In this document: in pieces, positions 46,528 to 56,238 of the stretch
Layout: each line of letters opens with the position of its first letter
Position numbering within the stretch: position 1 is the first letter of the stretch
NCBI RefSeq assembly: GCF_002866025.1
Contig: NZ_LNDE01000001.1
Coordinates: 731,165-795,164 of the forward strand
Reading direction: 5' to 3'
DNA from: Thermotoga sp. KOL6
Lineage (GTDB): Bacteria; Thermotogota; Thermotogae; Thermotogales; Thermotogaceae
DNA: 64,000 nt
Translations under genes and position numbers: made by a program
Notes under the pieces: generated by a model
The model's input: only the letters and a program-made list of their open reading frames with translations
The model's database searches: none
What the model was told of the DNA's origin: nothing

Positions 46528-47945
46528 TGTATCCGATACCGAGCTGGGTCTACGATAGCGTAATTTACCAGATATTCCCGGATCGATTCTTCATAGGAAA
46601 GGGAAAAACAGTTGAAGACAAGAAAGATCTTTACCTGAATCGGGGAGGGACAATAGAAAAGTGGGGAGTTCCTCCCCAGAAACTTCCCAAGGCAGCTCAT
46701 GTAAGAGTTTTCTATGGAGGAGATCTTTGGGGTATCGCAGAAAAAATAGATTATCTAGAAGAGCTTGGTGTCAACGGAGTATACCTGACACCCATTTTTC
46801 TCTCGAACACGAATCACAAGTACGATACCATTGATTATTTCAAGATAGACCCACAATTTGGTGGAAAGAGAGCTTTTCTATACCTCGTGAAGGTGCTACA
46901 TCAAAGAAACATGAAACTCATACTCGATGGGGTTTTCAATCACATAGGAAGCGAACATAAGTGGTTCAAAAAAGCAAAAAGGAGAGATCCAGAATATGTG
47001 AACAGATTCTTCCTCTACAAAGACAAGCACAGATCTTGGTTTGATGTGGGGAGTCTTCCTGAACTCAATGTGGAAGTTGAAGAGGTGAAAGAATACATAT
47101 TGGAAGTAGTTCAACACTACCTAGAGTTGGGTATAGACGGATGGAGACTGGATTGTGGTCATGATCTTGGGCCAACAGTGAATCTGTGGATAAACATGAA
47201 AGTCAAAGAATTCTCAGCAGAAAAATATCTGGTGAGCGAGATATGGACTTACCCCGAGGGATGGGAAATGGTCGATGGATTGATGAACTACAATTTCAGA
47301 AGTCTCGTTTTAAGCTATGTCAATGGAGAGACAGATTCTATAGGCTCAAAGCTCAAAAGAGTTTACGAAAGCACCAAAAACATCTTTGGATGCTGGAATA
47401 TGCTCGACAGCCACGATACACCGCGACTCGCTACGATTGTTCCGGACAAAGATCTTAGAAAACTTGCCGTGGTTCTTCAATTCACTTACCCGGGAGTCCC
47501 TCTCGTTTATTATGGAACAGAAATAGGTCTTACTGGTGGAGAGGATCCCGAATGTCGCGCAACAATGGAATGGAACAGAGAAAAATGGGATCTAGATCTT
47601 TTTGAGTTTTACAAAAAGATGATCAGATTGAGAAGGAAAGATCCAGGTTTGAGATTCGGAGAGTTCATACTCCTCGAAGAAAAACCACTCGCCTTCCTGA
47701 GAAAAGCTCCTCACCCTCTTCAAGACACCATTGTGATCGTGAATCCGGGTTGCGAAAAAAATGTTGTTCTCTCCATTCCTGACGGGAAAATTATGAATGC
47801 CACACCTCTTTTAGATTTGTTCACAGGAGAAACATTCCACGTCGATGGTGGGGTCACAAAAGTTCATGTTCCGGAAAGATCTTTCAGAATACTGAAGCCC
47901 GTTGATCTAAAAGTGGGGAAATACAGACTCTACAAAAGGGTTTAA
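46524..47945 (+). CDS. Cyclomaltodextrinase / neopullulanase-type GH13 enzyme
   Basis: A 473-residue cytoplasmic GH13 enzyme. Regions: [18 protein letters not shown] (nucleophile Asp), LVSEIWTY (Glu) and LDSHDTPR (Asp). It degrades cyclodextrins and maltodextrins; T. maritima TM1835 is the equivalent as I recall. ATG at 46524 overlaps the malG stop (ATGA); the in-frame ORF extends further upstream inside malG but without a site. Unlike many family members it lacks a long N-terminal domain. It acts on imported maltodextrins ahead of the alpha-glucosidase AglA. Confidence 0.92.
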   Translation: MMYPIPSWVYDSVIYQIFPDRFFIGKGKTVEDKKDLYLNRGGTIEKWGVPPQKLPKAAHVRVFYGGDLWGIAEKIDYLEELGVNGVYLTPIFLSNTNHKYDTIDYFKIDPQFGGKRAFLYLVKVLHQRNMKLILDGVFNHIGSEHKWFKKAKRRDPEYVNRFFLYKDKHRSWFDVGSLPELNVEVEEVKEYILEVVQHYLELGIDGWRLDCGHDLGPTVNLWINMKVKEFSAEKYLVSEIWTYPEGWEMVDGLMNYNFRSLVLSYVNGETDSIGSKLKRVYESTKNIFGCWNMLDSHDTPRLATIVPDKDLRKLAVVLQFTYPGVPLVYYGTEIGLTGGEDPECRATMEWNREKWDLDLFEFYKKMIRLRRKDPGLRFGEFILLEEKPLAFLRKAPHPLQDTIVIVNPGCEKNVVLSIPDGKIMNATPLLDLFTGETFHVDGGVTKVHVPERSFRILKPVDLKVGKYRLYKRV

Positions 47946-48030
47946 AAAGAATTGAGACACTCGAGCCGGTTCGATCACCATTTTCTTACATCCAGAAGCG
48001 ACTAGCAGGTGAAATTCTGACGATCTGTGT

Positions 48031-48060
48031 TTGTTGCAAAGAGATGTTTTCATGTATAGT
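48031..48060 (+). promoter_or_regulatory. Putative aglA promoter
   Basis: TTGTTG (48031-48036) and TATAGT (48055-48060) with an 18-base spacer lie 38 bases before the aglA start. Confidence 0.4.
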
Positions 48061-48067
48061 TTACTAG

Positions 48068-49540
<1,473 letters not shown>

Positions 49541-49599
49541 TTTCATCTTTTCGAAATCAAAAATCGATACAATGGAAAAAACTAAATATTAAAAAAGAA

Positions 49600-49715
49600 C
49601 GCTCTCGGGGCAGGGTGGAATTCCCGACCGGCGGTGAAAGCCCGCGAGCCCCTCTTCAGGGGTTGACCCGGTGGAATTCCGGGGCCGACGGTAAAAGTCC
49701 GGATGGGAGAGAGCG
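49600..49715 (+). promoter_or_regulatory. FMN riboswitch (RFN element)
   Basis: The closing helix P1 pairs CGCTCTC (49600-49606) with GAGAGCG (49709-49715). Inside are the conserved RFN blocks: GGGCAGGGTGGAATTCCCGA, CCGGCGGTGAAAGCCCGCGA, a hairpin CCCCTCTTCAGGGG, GACCCGGTGGAATTCCGGGG, CCGACGGTAAAAGTCCGGATG. It binds FMN and represses the riboflavin operon that follows by premature termination. Confidence 0.95.
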
Positions 49716-49733
49716 TGGAGTGTAAAACCAATT

Positions 49734-49762
49734 AGGGGCCCGAGAGGGGCCTCTTTTCTTTT
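49734..49762 (+). terminator. Riboswitch-controlled terminator
   Basis: An 8-bp stem AGGGGCCC / GGGCCTCT (one G-U pair) followed by TTTCTTTT lies between the aptamer and ribD. It is the expression platform, with an antiterminator expected when FMN is absent. Confidence 0.85.
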
Positions 49763-49782
49763 GATGAAAGGGGTGTGAAACT

Positions 49783-50829
49783 GTGTACGAATCTTTCATG
49801 AAAAGAGCAATAGAACTTGCCAAGAAAGGTCTCGGGAGAGTAAATCCCAATCCACCTGTGGGAGCCGTTTTGGTGAAAGATGACAAGATCGTATCAGAAG
49901 GCTATCACCCCTATTTTGGAGGCCCGCACGCCGAAAGAGTAGCGATAGAAGAAGCTAAAAGAAAGGGAATAGATCTTTCAGATGTTACTCTTATAGTCAC
50001 TCTTGAACCATGTGATCATTATGGGAAAACCCCTCCGTGTACCGATTTGATAATCGAAAGCGGAATAAAAAAAGTCGTTATAGGTATGAGGGATCCCAAT
50101 CCTATTTCAGGGAAAGGAGTAGAAAAGCTCAAAAGAAATGGCATAGAGGTAATAGAAGGGGTCCTGAAATCCGAAGTTGAAAAAGTATGTGAGTTCTTTC
50201 TCACTTATGTATCCAAAAAAAGGCCATTTGTTGCTCTAAAATATGCTTCAACTCTGGATGGAAAGATCGCAGATGTGAATTCTCACTCCAAATGGATTAC
50301 TCAGAAACTAAGACATAAAGTTCAAGAGATGAGAAACATCTATTCGGCGGTGCTCGTTGGCGCCGGAACTGTTTTAAAAGACAATCCGCTCCTAACATGC
50401 AGACTCAAAGATGGAAGAAATCCAACACGTGTGATTCTCGACAGAAAAGGATTCCTGAGTGAGAAAAATTTCAGAGTGTTTGAAAGAAACGCAAAGATCA
50501 TAGTGTTCACTGAGAACGAAAGAGCAAAATACCCAGAACATGTGAAGAAAGTTCTCATGGATTGTTCCACTGAAAACATTTTGAGAACACTTCACGATGA
50601 AGGTATAGATTCCCTTCTCGTTGAAGGTGGTGCAAAAATGTTCAGTGAATTTGTGAAACATTGTGATGTGATTTACGCTTTCTACTCGACCAAAGTATTT
50701 GGAAAAGGAATCGATATCTTTCAGAATGTTCTCGCTACCGTGGAAGATCCTCCTAGGTTCAAGATTTCCCATATTGAACACCTGGATACAGAACTCTTCA
50801 TGGAGTTGAGACCATGTTCACAGGGATAG
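49783..50829 (+). CDS. ribD: Bifunctional riboflavin biosynthesis deaminase/reductase
   Basis: A 348-residue RibD. The N-terminal deaminase domain has the zinc motifs HAE (about residue 49-51) and PCDHYGKTPPC; the C-terminal reductase domain (about 145-348) begins RPFVALKYASTLDGKIA and contains LVEGGAKMF. It carries out the second and third steps from GTP to riboflavin. GTG start after AAAGGGG. First gene behind the FMN riboswitch; its end overlaps ribE by 16 bases. Confidence 0.95.
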   Translation: MYESFMKRAIELAKKGLGRVNPNPPVGAVLVKDDKIVSEGYHPYFGGPHAERVAIEEAKRKGIDLSDVTLIVTLEPCDHYGKTPPCTDLIIESGIKKVVIGMRDPNPISGKGVEKLKRNGIEVIEGVLKSEVEKVCEFFLTYVSKKRPFVALKYASTLDGKIADVNSHSKWITQKLRHKVQEMRNIYSAVLVGAGTVLKDNPLLTCRLKDGRNPTRVILDRKGFLSEKNFRVFERNAKIIVFTENERAKYPEHVKKVLMDCSTENILRTLHDEGIDSLLVEGGAKMFSEFVKHCDVIYAFYSTKVFGKGIDIFQNVLATVEDPPRFKISHIEHLDTELFMELRPCSQG

Positions 50830-51386
50830 TACAAAAAGTGGAAAGAGGACTACTGAGAGACAAAAGACTCTTTTTCAAAAAGACATGGGAAATTGAGATA
50901 GGAGAGAGTATCGCCGTGAATGGAGTTTGCTTAACGGTGACTGGCGTCTCAGAAGATGAGTACTGGTTTGAGTTGGGAGAAGAAACGAAAAAACGAACCA
51001 ACCTCGCGGTGAGTGAATACTACAATCTCGAAAAGTCTTTGAGAGTAGACGGGAAAATTGATGGTCATCTCGTGACTGGCCATGTAGATGGAACGGTTAG
51101 ATTCTTGCGGAGCGAAAGACACGGAAACAGCTATTTTATGTTCTTTTCCTTGCCAAAAGAAAGGTGGGCAATAGTTCCGAAGGGATCAATTGCTTTAAAT
51201 GGAATAAGTCTAACGATCGTCGATGTTTCATTCGATACGTTCTATGTTCAGGTGATACCTCATACGTTACAAAATACGAATTTTAAATTCCTGAAAACCG
51301 GTGACCCAGTCAATTACGAAATCGATATCATCGCTCGCTATTTGAAGGGAGTGATAGAAAATGGAAAAATTGAAGGAAGCTTTTGA
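50814..51386 (+). CDS. ribE: Riboflavin synthase alpha subunit
   Basis: A 190-residue protein of two tandem lumazine-binding barrels, beginning MFTGIVQKVE. Barrel 1 has SIAVNGVCLTV and GHLVTGHVDG; barrel 2 has SIALNGISLTIVDV. It dismutates two 6,7-dimethyl-8-ribityllumazine molecules to riboflavin. ATG start within the 3' end of ribD; its own end overlaps the next gene by 26 bases, a tightly packed operon. Confidence 0.95.
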   Translation: MFTGIVQKVERGLLRDKRLFFKKTWEIEIGESIAVNGVCLTVTGVSEDEYWFELGEETKKRTNLAVSEYYNLEKSLRVDGKIDGHLVTGHVDGTVRFLRSERHGNSYFMFFSLPKERWAIVPKGSIALNGISLTIVDVSFDTFYVQVIPHTLQNTNFKFLKTGDPVNYEIDIIARYLKGVIENGKIEGSF

Positions 51387-52527
51387 GAACAAGAAACCTG
51401 TTATTCTCCTCGACAGAGAAAGAGAAAACGAAGCAGATTTCATCTTCCCAGCTCGAATTATCACGCCAGAGATAGTCAATCTGTTCGTCTCCTACGGGAA
51501 GGGACTTTTTTGTGTAACCGTAGACGAGGAAGACCTCTTAAAAAGAGGTTTCCCGAAGCTTCCCAGTAACTACAACGCCAATTATTTCCTCTCCGTAGAC
51601 TGGGGCACTGGAACGGGAATTTCCACAGTCGAAAGAGCAGAAACATGCCGGAAAGTAGCTGAAGGGCGGTACTTCTACGAGTTTCGGTATCCTGGTCATG
51701 TTACCGTGATCGGTGGTGTGGGGTTTCAGAAAAGGCGAGGACACACAGAAGCTTCACTGGAGATCGCGGAAATGGCTGGATACACAAGACACGCTGTAAT
51801 CGTAGAGATTCTCGACGATCATGGAAATTCACACAACTTGGAACACGTTACCTACATTGCGAACAAACTTTCCATTCCGATGATCGAGATGAAAGACGTT
51901 TGGATTGAATTTGTAAGTAGGAAAGAGTTAATAACGGTGAAAGCAGAGGCATTTCTCCCAACAAGTTTTGGCGAATTCAAAATCGTCTCGTTTGAAAACC
52001 TCCTAGATGGAAAAGAACATTTTGCAATTGTGAAAGAACCGTTCGTTGAACCTGTACACGTAAGAATTCACTCAGAATGCGTAACTGGAGACGTTCTATC
52101 ATCGCTCAGATGCGATTGTGGTTCGCAGCTTGAAAGTTTTCTAAGACATCTTTCAAACCAGGGCGGTGTGTTGATCTATTTGAGACAGGAAGGAAGAGGC
52201 ATCGGTCTTTCAAATAAAGTGAAGGCATACCGTTTCCAAGATGAGGGAATGGACACTGTGGAAGCTAACAAAGCTCTGGGGTTTTCAGAAGATGAAAGAG
52301 ACTACGCCGCGGCTGCCCAAATCTTGAGGGCTTTAGGAATAAAGAATGTGATTCTCCACACCAACAATCCGAGAAAGATACAAGAACTAGAGAGATACGG
52401 AATCGAAATCGCAGGAACAAGGAATTTGTATGGGAGAGTAACGGAATACAACAAGTTTTATCTGCTTTCCAAGATGGTAAAGCTCGGCCACAGATTGGAA
52501 GATGCTCTTAGGGAGGTGTTTCAATAA
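51361..52527 (+). CDS. ribBA: Bifunctional DHBP synthase / GTP cyclohydrolase II
   Basis: A 388-residue fusion. The N-terminal RibB domain (1-195) keeps RENEADFIF, GTGIST, PGH, RRGHTEAS and VEILDD, but differs from the usual DDEDRENEGD in the first acidic residues (LLDRERENE). The C-terminal RibA domain (about 200-388) has the zinc motif CVTGDVLSSLRCDC, RQEGRGIGL and LHTNNPRK. It supplies both precursors of riboflavin. ATG start 26 bases before the ribE stop. The ribH start overlaps its TAA (TAATG). Confidence 0.93.
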   Translation: MEKLKEAFENKKPVILLDRERENEADFIFPARIITPEIVNLFVSYGKGLFCVTVDEEDLLKRGFPKLPSNYNANYFLSVDWGTGTGISTVERAETCRKVAEGRYFYEFRYPGHVTVIGGVGFQKRRGHTEASLEIAEMAGYTRHAVIVEILDDHGNSHNLEHVTYIANKLSIPMIEMKDVWIEFVSRKELITVKAEAFLPTSFGEFKIVSFENLLDGKEHFAIVKEPFVEPVHVRIHSECVTGDVLSSLRCDCGSQLESFLRHLSNQGGVLIYLRQEGRGIGLSNKVKAYRFQDEGMDTVEANKALGFSEDERDYAAAAQILRALGIKNVILHTNNPRKIQELERYGIEIAGTRNLYGRVTEYNKFYLLSKMVKLGHRLEDALREVFQ

Positions 52528-53030
52528 TGGTGATTCAAGGCGGTTACAACGGAGAGGGCCTGAAAGTAGCCATTGTAGTTCCAAGGTTCAACGATCTTGT
52601 CACATCCAAACTTCTTGAAGGAGCGTTGGATGGCCTTATGAGACACGGAGTGTCAGAAAAAGATATCACTGTTGTGAAGATCCCAGGAAGTATGGAAGCG
52701 ATTTACACCTTGAGAAAACTCTTAGACCTCGAACTACACGATGCTATAATTGTTCTCGGTGCTGTGATAAGAGGTGAAACGTATCATTTCAACGTTGTAG
52801 CAAACGAGATAGGAAAAGCAGTGGCACAATTTAATATGAAATCCGATATACCCATAGTATTCGGTGTTCTAACCACCGACACTTTAGAGCAAGCTCTCAA
52901 CAGAGCAGGAGCCAAAAGCGGAAACAAAGGATTTGAAGCCGCAATGGTGGCGATCGAAATGGCAAACTTGAGAAAACAACTCAGGAGGGACCTCTTTGAG
53001 ACATCTAATAGCAACGGCAGGGAACGGTAG
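52527..53030 (+). CDS. ribH: 6,7-dimethyl-8-ribityllumazine synthase
   Basis: A 167-residue lumazine synthase with the family motifs VVPRFNDLVTSKLLEGA, KIPGSMEAIYTLRKL and GAVIRGETYHFNVVANE, and PIVFGVLTTDTLEQA. Forms the icosahedral or pentameric enzyme that joins the RibBA and RibD products. ATG start overlaps the ribBA stop. The C-terminal tail is overlapped for 35 bases by the next gene. Confidence 0.95.
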   Translation: MVIQGGYNGEGLKVAIVVPRFNDLVTSKLLEGALDGLMRHGVSEKDITVVKIPGSMEAIYTLRKLLDLELHDAIIVLGAVIRGETYHFNVVANEIGKAVAQFNMKSDIPIVFGVLTTDTLEQALNRAGAKSGNKGFEAAMVAIEMANLRKQLRRDLFETSNSNGRER

Positions 53031-53808
53031 GATAGAGAATTTTCTAAAAAATGACTGGTACAAATCACTCAAAGAAAACGTCGATTTGTCGAAGACAGAT
53101 GTTTTAGTCATAGATTACGGATTGAACAGTGTACCCGAAGGAGTGATCGTTTTCAAAGCTGTTGAGCGTGATGGTCTCATAAACAACACGAGGTTTTTAA
53201 ATCTCGCCCTGTTCTTGGAAGAACATCCCGAATACGATCAAATCCTTTTTTGTGATGGTGGAGATGTGATCTTCCAGAAAGATATATCTCACCTCTTCGA
53301 AGAACACAGAGATTCTTTTCGCGCGGTCATAGAACGATTGAGCCCTCCCATAGATCTTCTCGTGAAAGAGGAAGACCTCATAGATGGAGAGGAAATAAAA
53401 TCTTTTCTCTCAAAAAAAAGGCTCTTCAACGTTGGGGTGATCTTGGCTCCAAGAGATGGATTTCTCAAATTAGCAGCTGAGATGAAGAAACGATTGAGAA
53501 ACATGAATGTTTGGGGCGGAGACACCGTGATAGGGAATTACGTGATTTACAAGAATCGTCACGTTGTACTTCCACCGAAATACAACTTCATTCCATCAAC
53601 AGCTCGCGAGAGATTCTATGTTAAGAACTCAAAATTCTATCTCTGGAATGGTGAGTTGATACCGATAGTCCACAACGCAGGAAGGTACAAAGTTTTAAGG
53701 CCTATTGTTAACTTTGGATACGGCGAAGGAAAAAACAAGATAAACAGAATAAACGTATGGCTTTTCAAAGTGTTGTTCAGCTTGGCAAACTTGTTCAAAA
53801 GAAAATGA
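52996..53808 (+). CDS. Glycosyltransferase-like protein (GT-A type), function unknown
   Basis: A 270-residue protein with no signal peptide. The segment DQILFCDGGDVIFQKDISHLF resembles the DxD metal/nucleotide-sugar site of GT-A enzymes, and LFNVGVILAPRDGFLKLA resembles the NAGV region of GT8-like transferases; WGGDTVIGNYVIY follows. TTG start 6-7 bases after CAGGAGGGA, which lies inside ribH, so it is coupled to the riboflavin operon and under the FMN riboswitch. A basic hydrophobic C-terminal helix (residues 250-270) may attach to the membrane. The link to flavin metabolism is unexplained. Confidence 0.65.
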   Translation: MRHLIATAGNGRIENFLKNDWYKSLKENVDLSKTDVLVIDYGLNSVPEGVIVFKAVERDGLINNTRFLNLALFLEEHPEYDQILFCDGGDVIFQKDISHLFEEHRDSFRAVIERLSPPIDLLVKEEDLIDGEEIKSFLSKKRLFNVGVILAPRDGFLKLAAEMKKRLRNMNVWGGDTVIGNYVIYKNRHVVLPPKYNFIPSTARERFYVKNSKFYLWNGELIPIVHNAGRYKVLRPIVNFGYGEGKNKINRINVWLFKVLFSLANLFKRK

Positions 53809-53829
53809 GGGGGCTGGCCCCCCTCATTT
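53803..53829. terminator. Bidirectional terminator between rib operon and hflC
   Basis: An 11-bp stem AAATGAGGGGG / CCCCCTCATTT with a 5-base loop. It overlaps the stop codons of both convergent genes. Confidence 0.8.
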
Positions 53830-54675
53830 CGATATCAAGTATCTCAACGCATCGAGTTCGTCTCCCACAAGTAGGATACCGCCCTCGATAGATTTGTAAA
53901 CCTCCATGGTTCTCCAAAATTCGTAGAAATCCTTATCCTTCGAGAAAATCTCTGCGTATATCTTCACCGCACTTGCCTCTCCCGTACCCTTTATCTGCTC
54001 TGCTTTACTCTGCGCCTCTGCTATTAAGACCTTGGCCGTTTTGTCCGCCTCTGCGCGTATTTTTCTCGCTTCTTTTTCACCCTCTGCTCTGATCTGGGCT
54101 GCGATACTGTACCTTTCTGCCCTCATTCTTTCATACACAGCCGCTTCGTTTTCCTCTGGAAGATCCGCATGTTTCACCCTTACGTCCACCACCTCTATTC
54201 CGAATTCCTTGAGATCTTCTCTGGAGAGTTCCGTCACTTTCTTCAGAAGATCTTCTCTCTTTTCAGAAATGATTTCATCGAAATTTGCTTTCGCGAAAAT
54301 GTTTCTGACGTGGGAGTACACAACGTCGTCGATTCTTGGAAGGGCGAGATTGACGTTCTTCAAAGATCTTATGAACGCTTCCGGATCCTTTATCTTCCAG
54401 AGAACATAAGTGTCTATCACAAGAGTTTTCTTGTCCGCAGCTATGATCTTTTCTGGCTCTATGTCGTACAAAAGAATCCTTTTATCGAAACGAACGACGT
54501 TATCAACGAACGGCTGTTTGAAATGAACGCCTGGCTCCGTCTCAACCGCCACAATTTTTCCGAATCTGAGCACCACTGCCTGTTGTGTCTGATCCAACAC
54601 GTAAAAAGCCGACGAAGCAAGAATGACACCAATTACTATCAAAACGATGAGGAGAGATAAAACCCACACCTTCAT
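53824..54675 (-). CDS. hflC: HflC-type SPFH membrane protease modulator
   Basis: A 283-residue SPFH protein: one N-terminal membrane segment (about 5-27), then the SPFH domain (VLDQTQQAVVLRFGKIVAVETEPGVHFK) and a coiled coil rich in Ala/Glu/Lys (about 185-240). With HflK it forms a large membrane assembly that modulates the FtsH protease. ATG overlaps the hflK stop (ATGA). Last gene of a leftward operon guaA-ogg-hflK-hflC. No ftsH is nearby. Confidence 0.93.
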   Translation of the reverse strand: MKVWVLSLLIVLIVIGVILASSAFYVLDQTQQAVVLRFGKIVAVETEPGVHFKQPFVDNVVRFDKRILLYDIEPEKIIAADKKTLVIDTYVLWKIKDPEAFIRSLKNVNLALPRIDDVVYSHVRNIFAKANFDEIISEKREDLLKKVTELSREDLKEFGIEVVDVRVKHADLPEENEAAVYERMRAERYSIAAQIRAEGEKEARKIRAEADKTAKVLIAEAQSKAEQIKGTGEASAVKIYAEIFSKDKDFYEFWRTMEVYKSIEGGILLVGDELDALRYLISK

Positions 54676-55598
54676 TTTCCCATCTCCTTTAAAATATCAG
54701 AGATGTTCAACACGTTCAAAGATCCCGCGTTACCGACAAAAATGATCTTGTTTTGAACTTTTTCAAGAATAGACTGAAGGGCATCCAAGAGCATTCGCTT
54801 CCTTGTGATATCCGGTGCTTTGGTATACTCTTCCAAGATTTCATCGAATCTTTTTGCCTCACCAAGAGCCTTCAAATAAACTTCCTGAGCGTAAGCTTCC
54901 GCTTGCCTCAATATCTCCTGAGCCTGACCTTGTGCCTTCGGAACTATGTCGTTGGCATACTTCCTCGCCTCGTTTATAAGACGCTCCTTGTTCTGTCTGG
55001 CGTTGTTCACGTCATCAAAAGCATTCACTACAGGCTCCGGGGGTACGACCTCTTGAAGGTACACGTTCTCAATCTTTATTCCGCAATCGTAAGAGTCCAG
55101 AATCTTTTGAAGCATTTTCGCTGTTTCAAGTCCAATTTCGTCTCTTCCCACGGTGAGAACATCGTCTATGTTCCTCATGGCAACTTTTTCCCTGAGAACA
55201 GATTCTGTGGTGAATCTGACAATTGAATCTGCCTCGGTTATGTTGAACGCGTACGCAACAGGATCTTTCACTCTGTATTGAACCACCGCCTCAACGCTGA
55301 CGAGATTGTTGTCACCAGTTATCATGATGGATTCTCCTGGAACAGATTCGTAGCTAATTCTATCTCCTCTCTGAACGCTTCTGAAACCTATCTCTATCTT
55401 CCTAACCGTCGTGACATCCACTTTCACATGCGATTGGAATGGATAAGGTAGATGATAATGAATCCCAGAGGGAACAACCGCCGTAAATTTCCCGAAAGTT
55501 TTGAGAAGGGCAACCTCAGATGGTCCCACTTGATAAACGCCGGTTAGAAAGTACACTGCCAGAATCACTCCGATGATTATCCACACATACTTTCTCAC
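54672..55598 (-). CDS. hflK: HflK-type SPFH membrane protease modulator
   Basis: A 308-residue SPFH protein with an N-terminal membrane segment (about 5-22) and the HflK-typical GVYQVGPSEVALLKTFGKF...GIHYHLPYPF sequence, followed by a coiled coil (about 200-260). GTG start after AGGAGGTG. It is slightly shorter than E. coli HflK because the Gly-rich N-terminal cytoplasmic part is absent. Works with HflC immediately downstream. Confidence 0.92.
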   Translation of the reverse strand: MRKYVWIIIGVILAVYFLTGVYQVGPSEVALLKTFGKFTAVVPSGIHYHLPYPFQSHVKVDVTTVRKIEIGFRSVQRGDRISYESVPGESIMITGDNNLVSVEAVVQYRVKDPVAYAFNITEADSIVRFTTESVLREKVAMRNIDDVLTVGRDEIGLETAKMLQKILDSYDCGIKIENVYLQEVVPPEPVVNAFDDVNNARQNKERLINEARKYANDIVPKAQGQAQEILRQAEAYAQEVYLKALGEAKRFDEILEEYTKAPDITRKRMLLDALQSILEKVQNKIIFVGNAGSLNVLNISDILKEMGK

Positions 55599-55610
55599 TC
55601 TTTCACCTCC

Positions 55611-56234
55611 TCATTTGTCAACTTTCTTCTTCACAAGATACCAAAGATAAAGATCGAGTTTCCCTAAAGGTTCACCGAACTCTCTTGCCACTTTTCTCAA
55701 GATGTCCTCTGCGTACAGATACCTTTTTTTACTCCATCCTTTCGGAATTTCGTGAATCAGCCCGTGATTTTTCATTAATCTCAAAACGTGTTTGTCCAAG
55801 ATAGCAAGGTCCTCCACTCCTGTATTTCTGAGAAAATGACTCGCTTCCTTCCAACCTATACCTTTCGCACTTTTCACCAAGAATTCCCGAGAAAGAAAAG
55901 GATCTCCCTTTATGAGATCTCGAAGTCTGCCGATCAACCACCGGTTTCTCACAATGAACTCTGCCCTTTTCTGGGGATATCGATGCCCCACTTCCCTCAA
56001 TGCTTTTTCGAGTTCTTCTTGTGACATATAGACAAATCCCTTTCCAATTTTCCCTTGTGCTTTTATTCCCCCTTCTGCGCTCCAATTTGCGGTGAGTACA
56101 CAAAAGGAAAGTTCGCAAAATAAATCTTCCTCCGTTCCGCTCTCACCAAGTTTCTTGAACTCCTCAAATCTCTTCTCGACTAATAGTCTTGCTTCTTCAC
56201 GAATCTTTTCAAGCTCTGTCAAAAGTGACTGCAT
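55611..56234 (-). CDS. ogg: 8-oxoguanine DNA glycosylase/AP lyase (Ogg2 type)
   Basis: A 207-residue helix-hairpin-helix glycosylase. The HhH element KGIGWKEASHFLRN contains the catalytic Lys, and ILDKHVLRLM contains the catalytic Asp. Ogg2 enzymes remove 8-oxoguanine from DNA and cleave the abasic site. Short length and motif order match T. maritima Ogg as I recall it (TM1821). ATG start after GGGAG. It lies 4 bases downstream of guaA and 12 bases upstream of hflK. Confidence 0.9.
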   Translation of the reverse strand: MQSLLTELEKIREEARLLVEKRFEEFKKLGESGTEEDLFCELSFCVLTANWSAEGGIKAQGKIGKGFVYMSQEELEKALREVGHRYPQKRAEFIVRNRWLIGRLRDLIKGDPFLSREFLVKSAKGIGWKEASHFLRNTGVEDLAILDKHVLRLMKNHGLIHEIPKGWSKKRYLYAEDILRKVAREFGEPLGKLDLYLWYLVKKKVDK

Positions 56235-56238
56235 CTCA

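Noticed and set aside
49656..49886. Leftward ORF across the FMN riboswitch and ribD start
   Set aside because: The DNA is fully explained by the RFN aptamer, its terminator and the ribD start.
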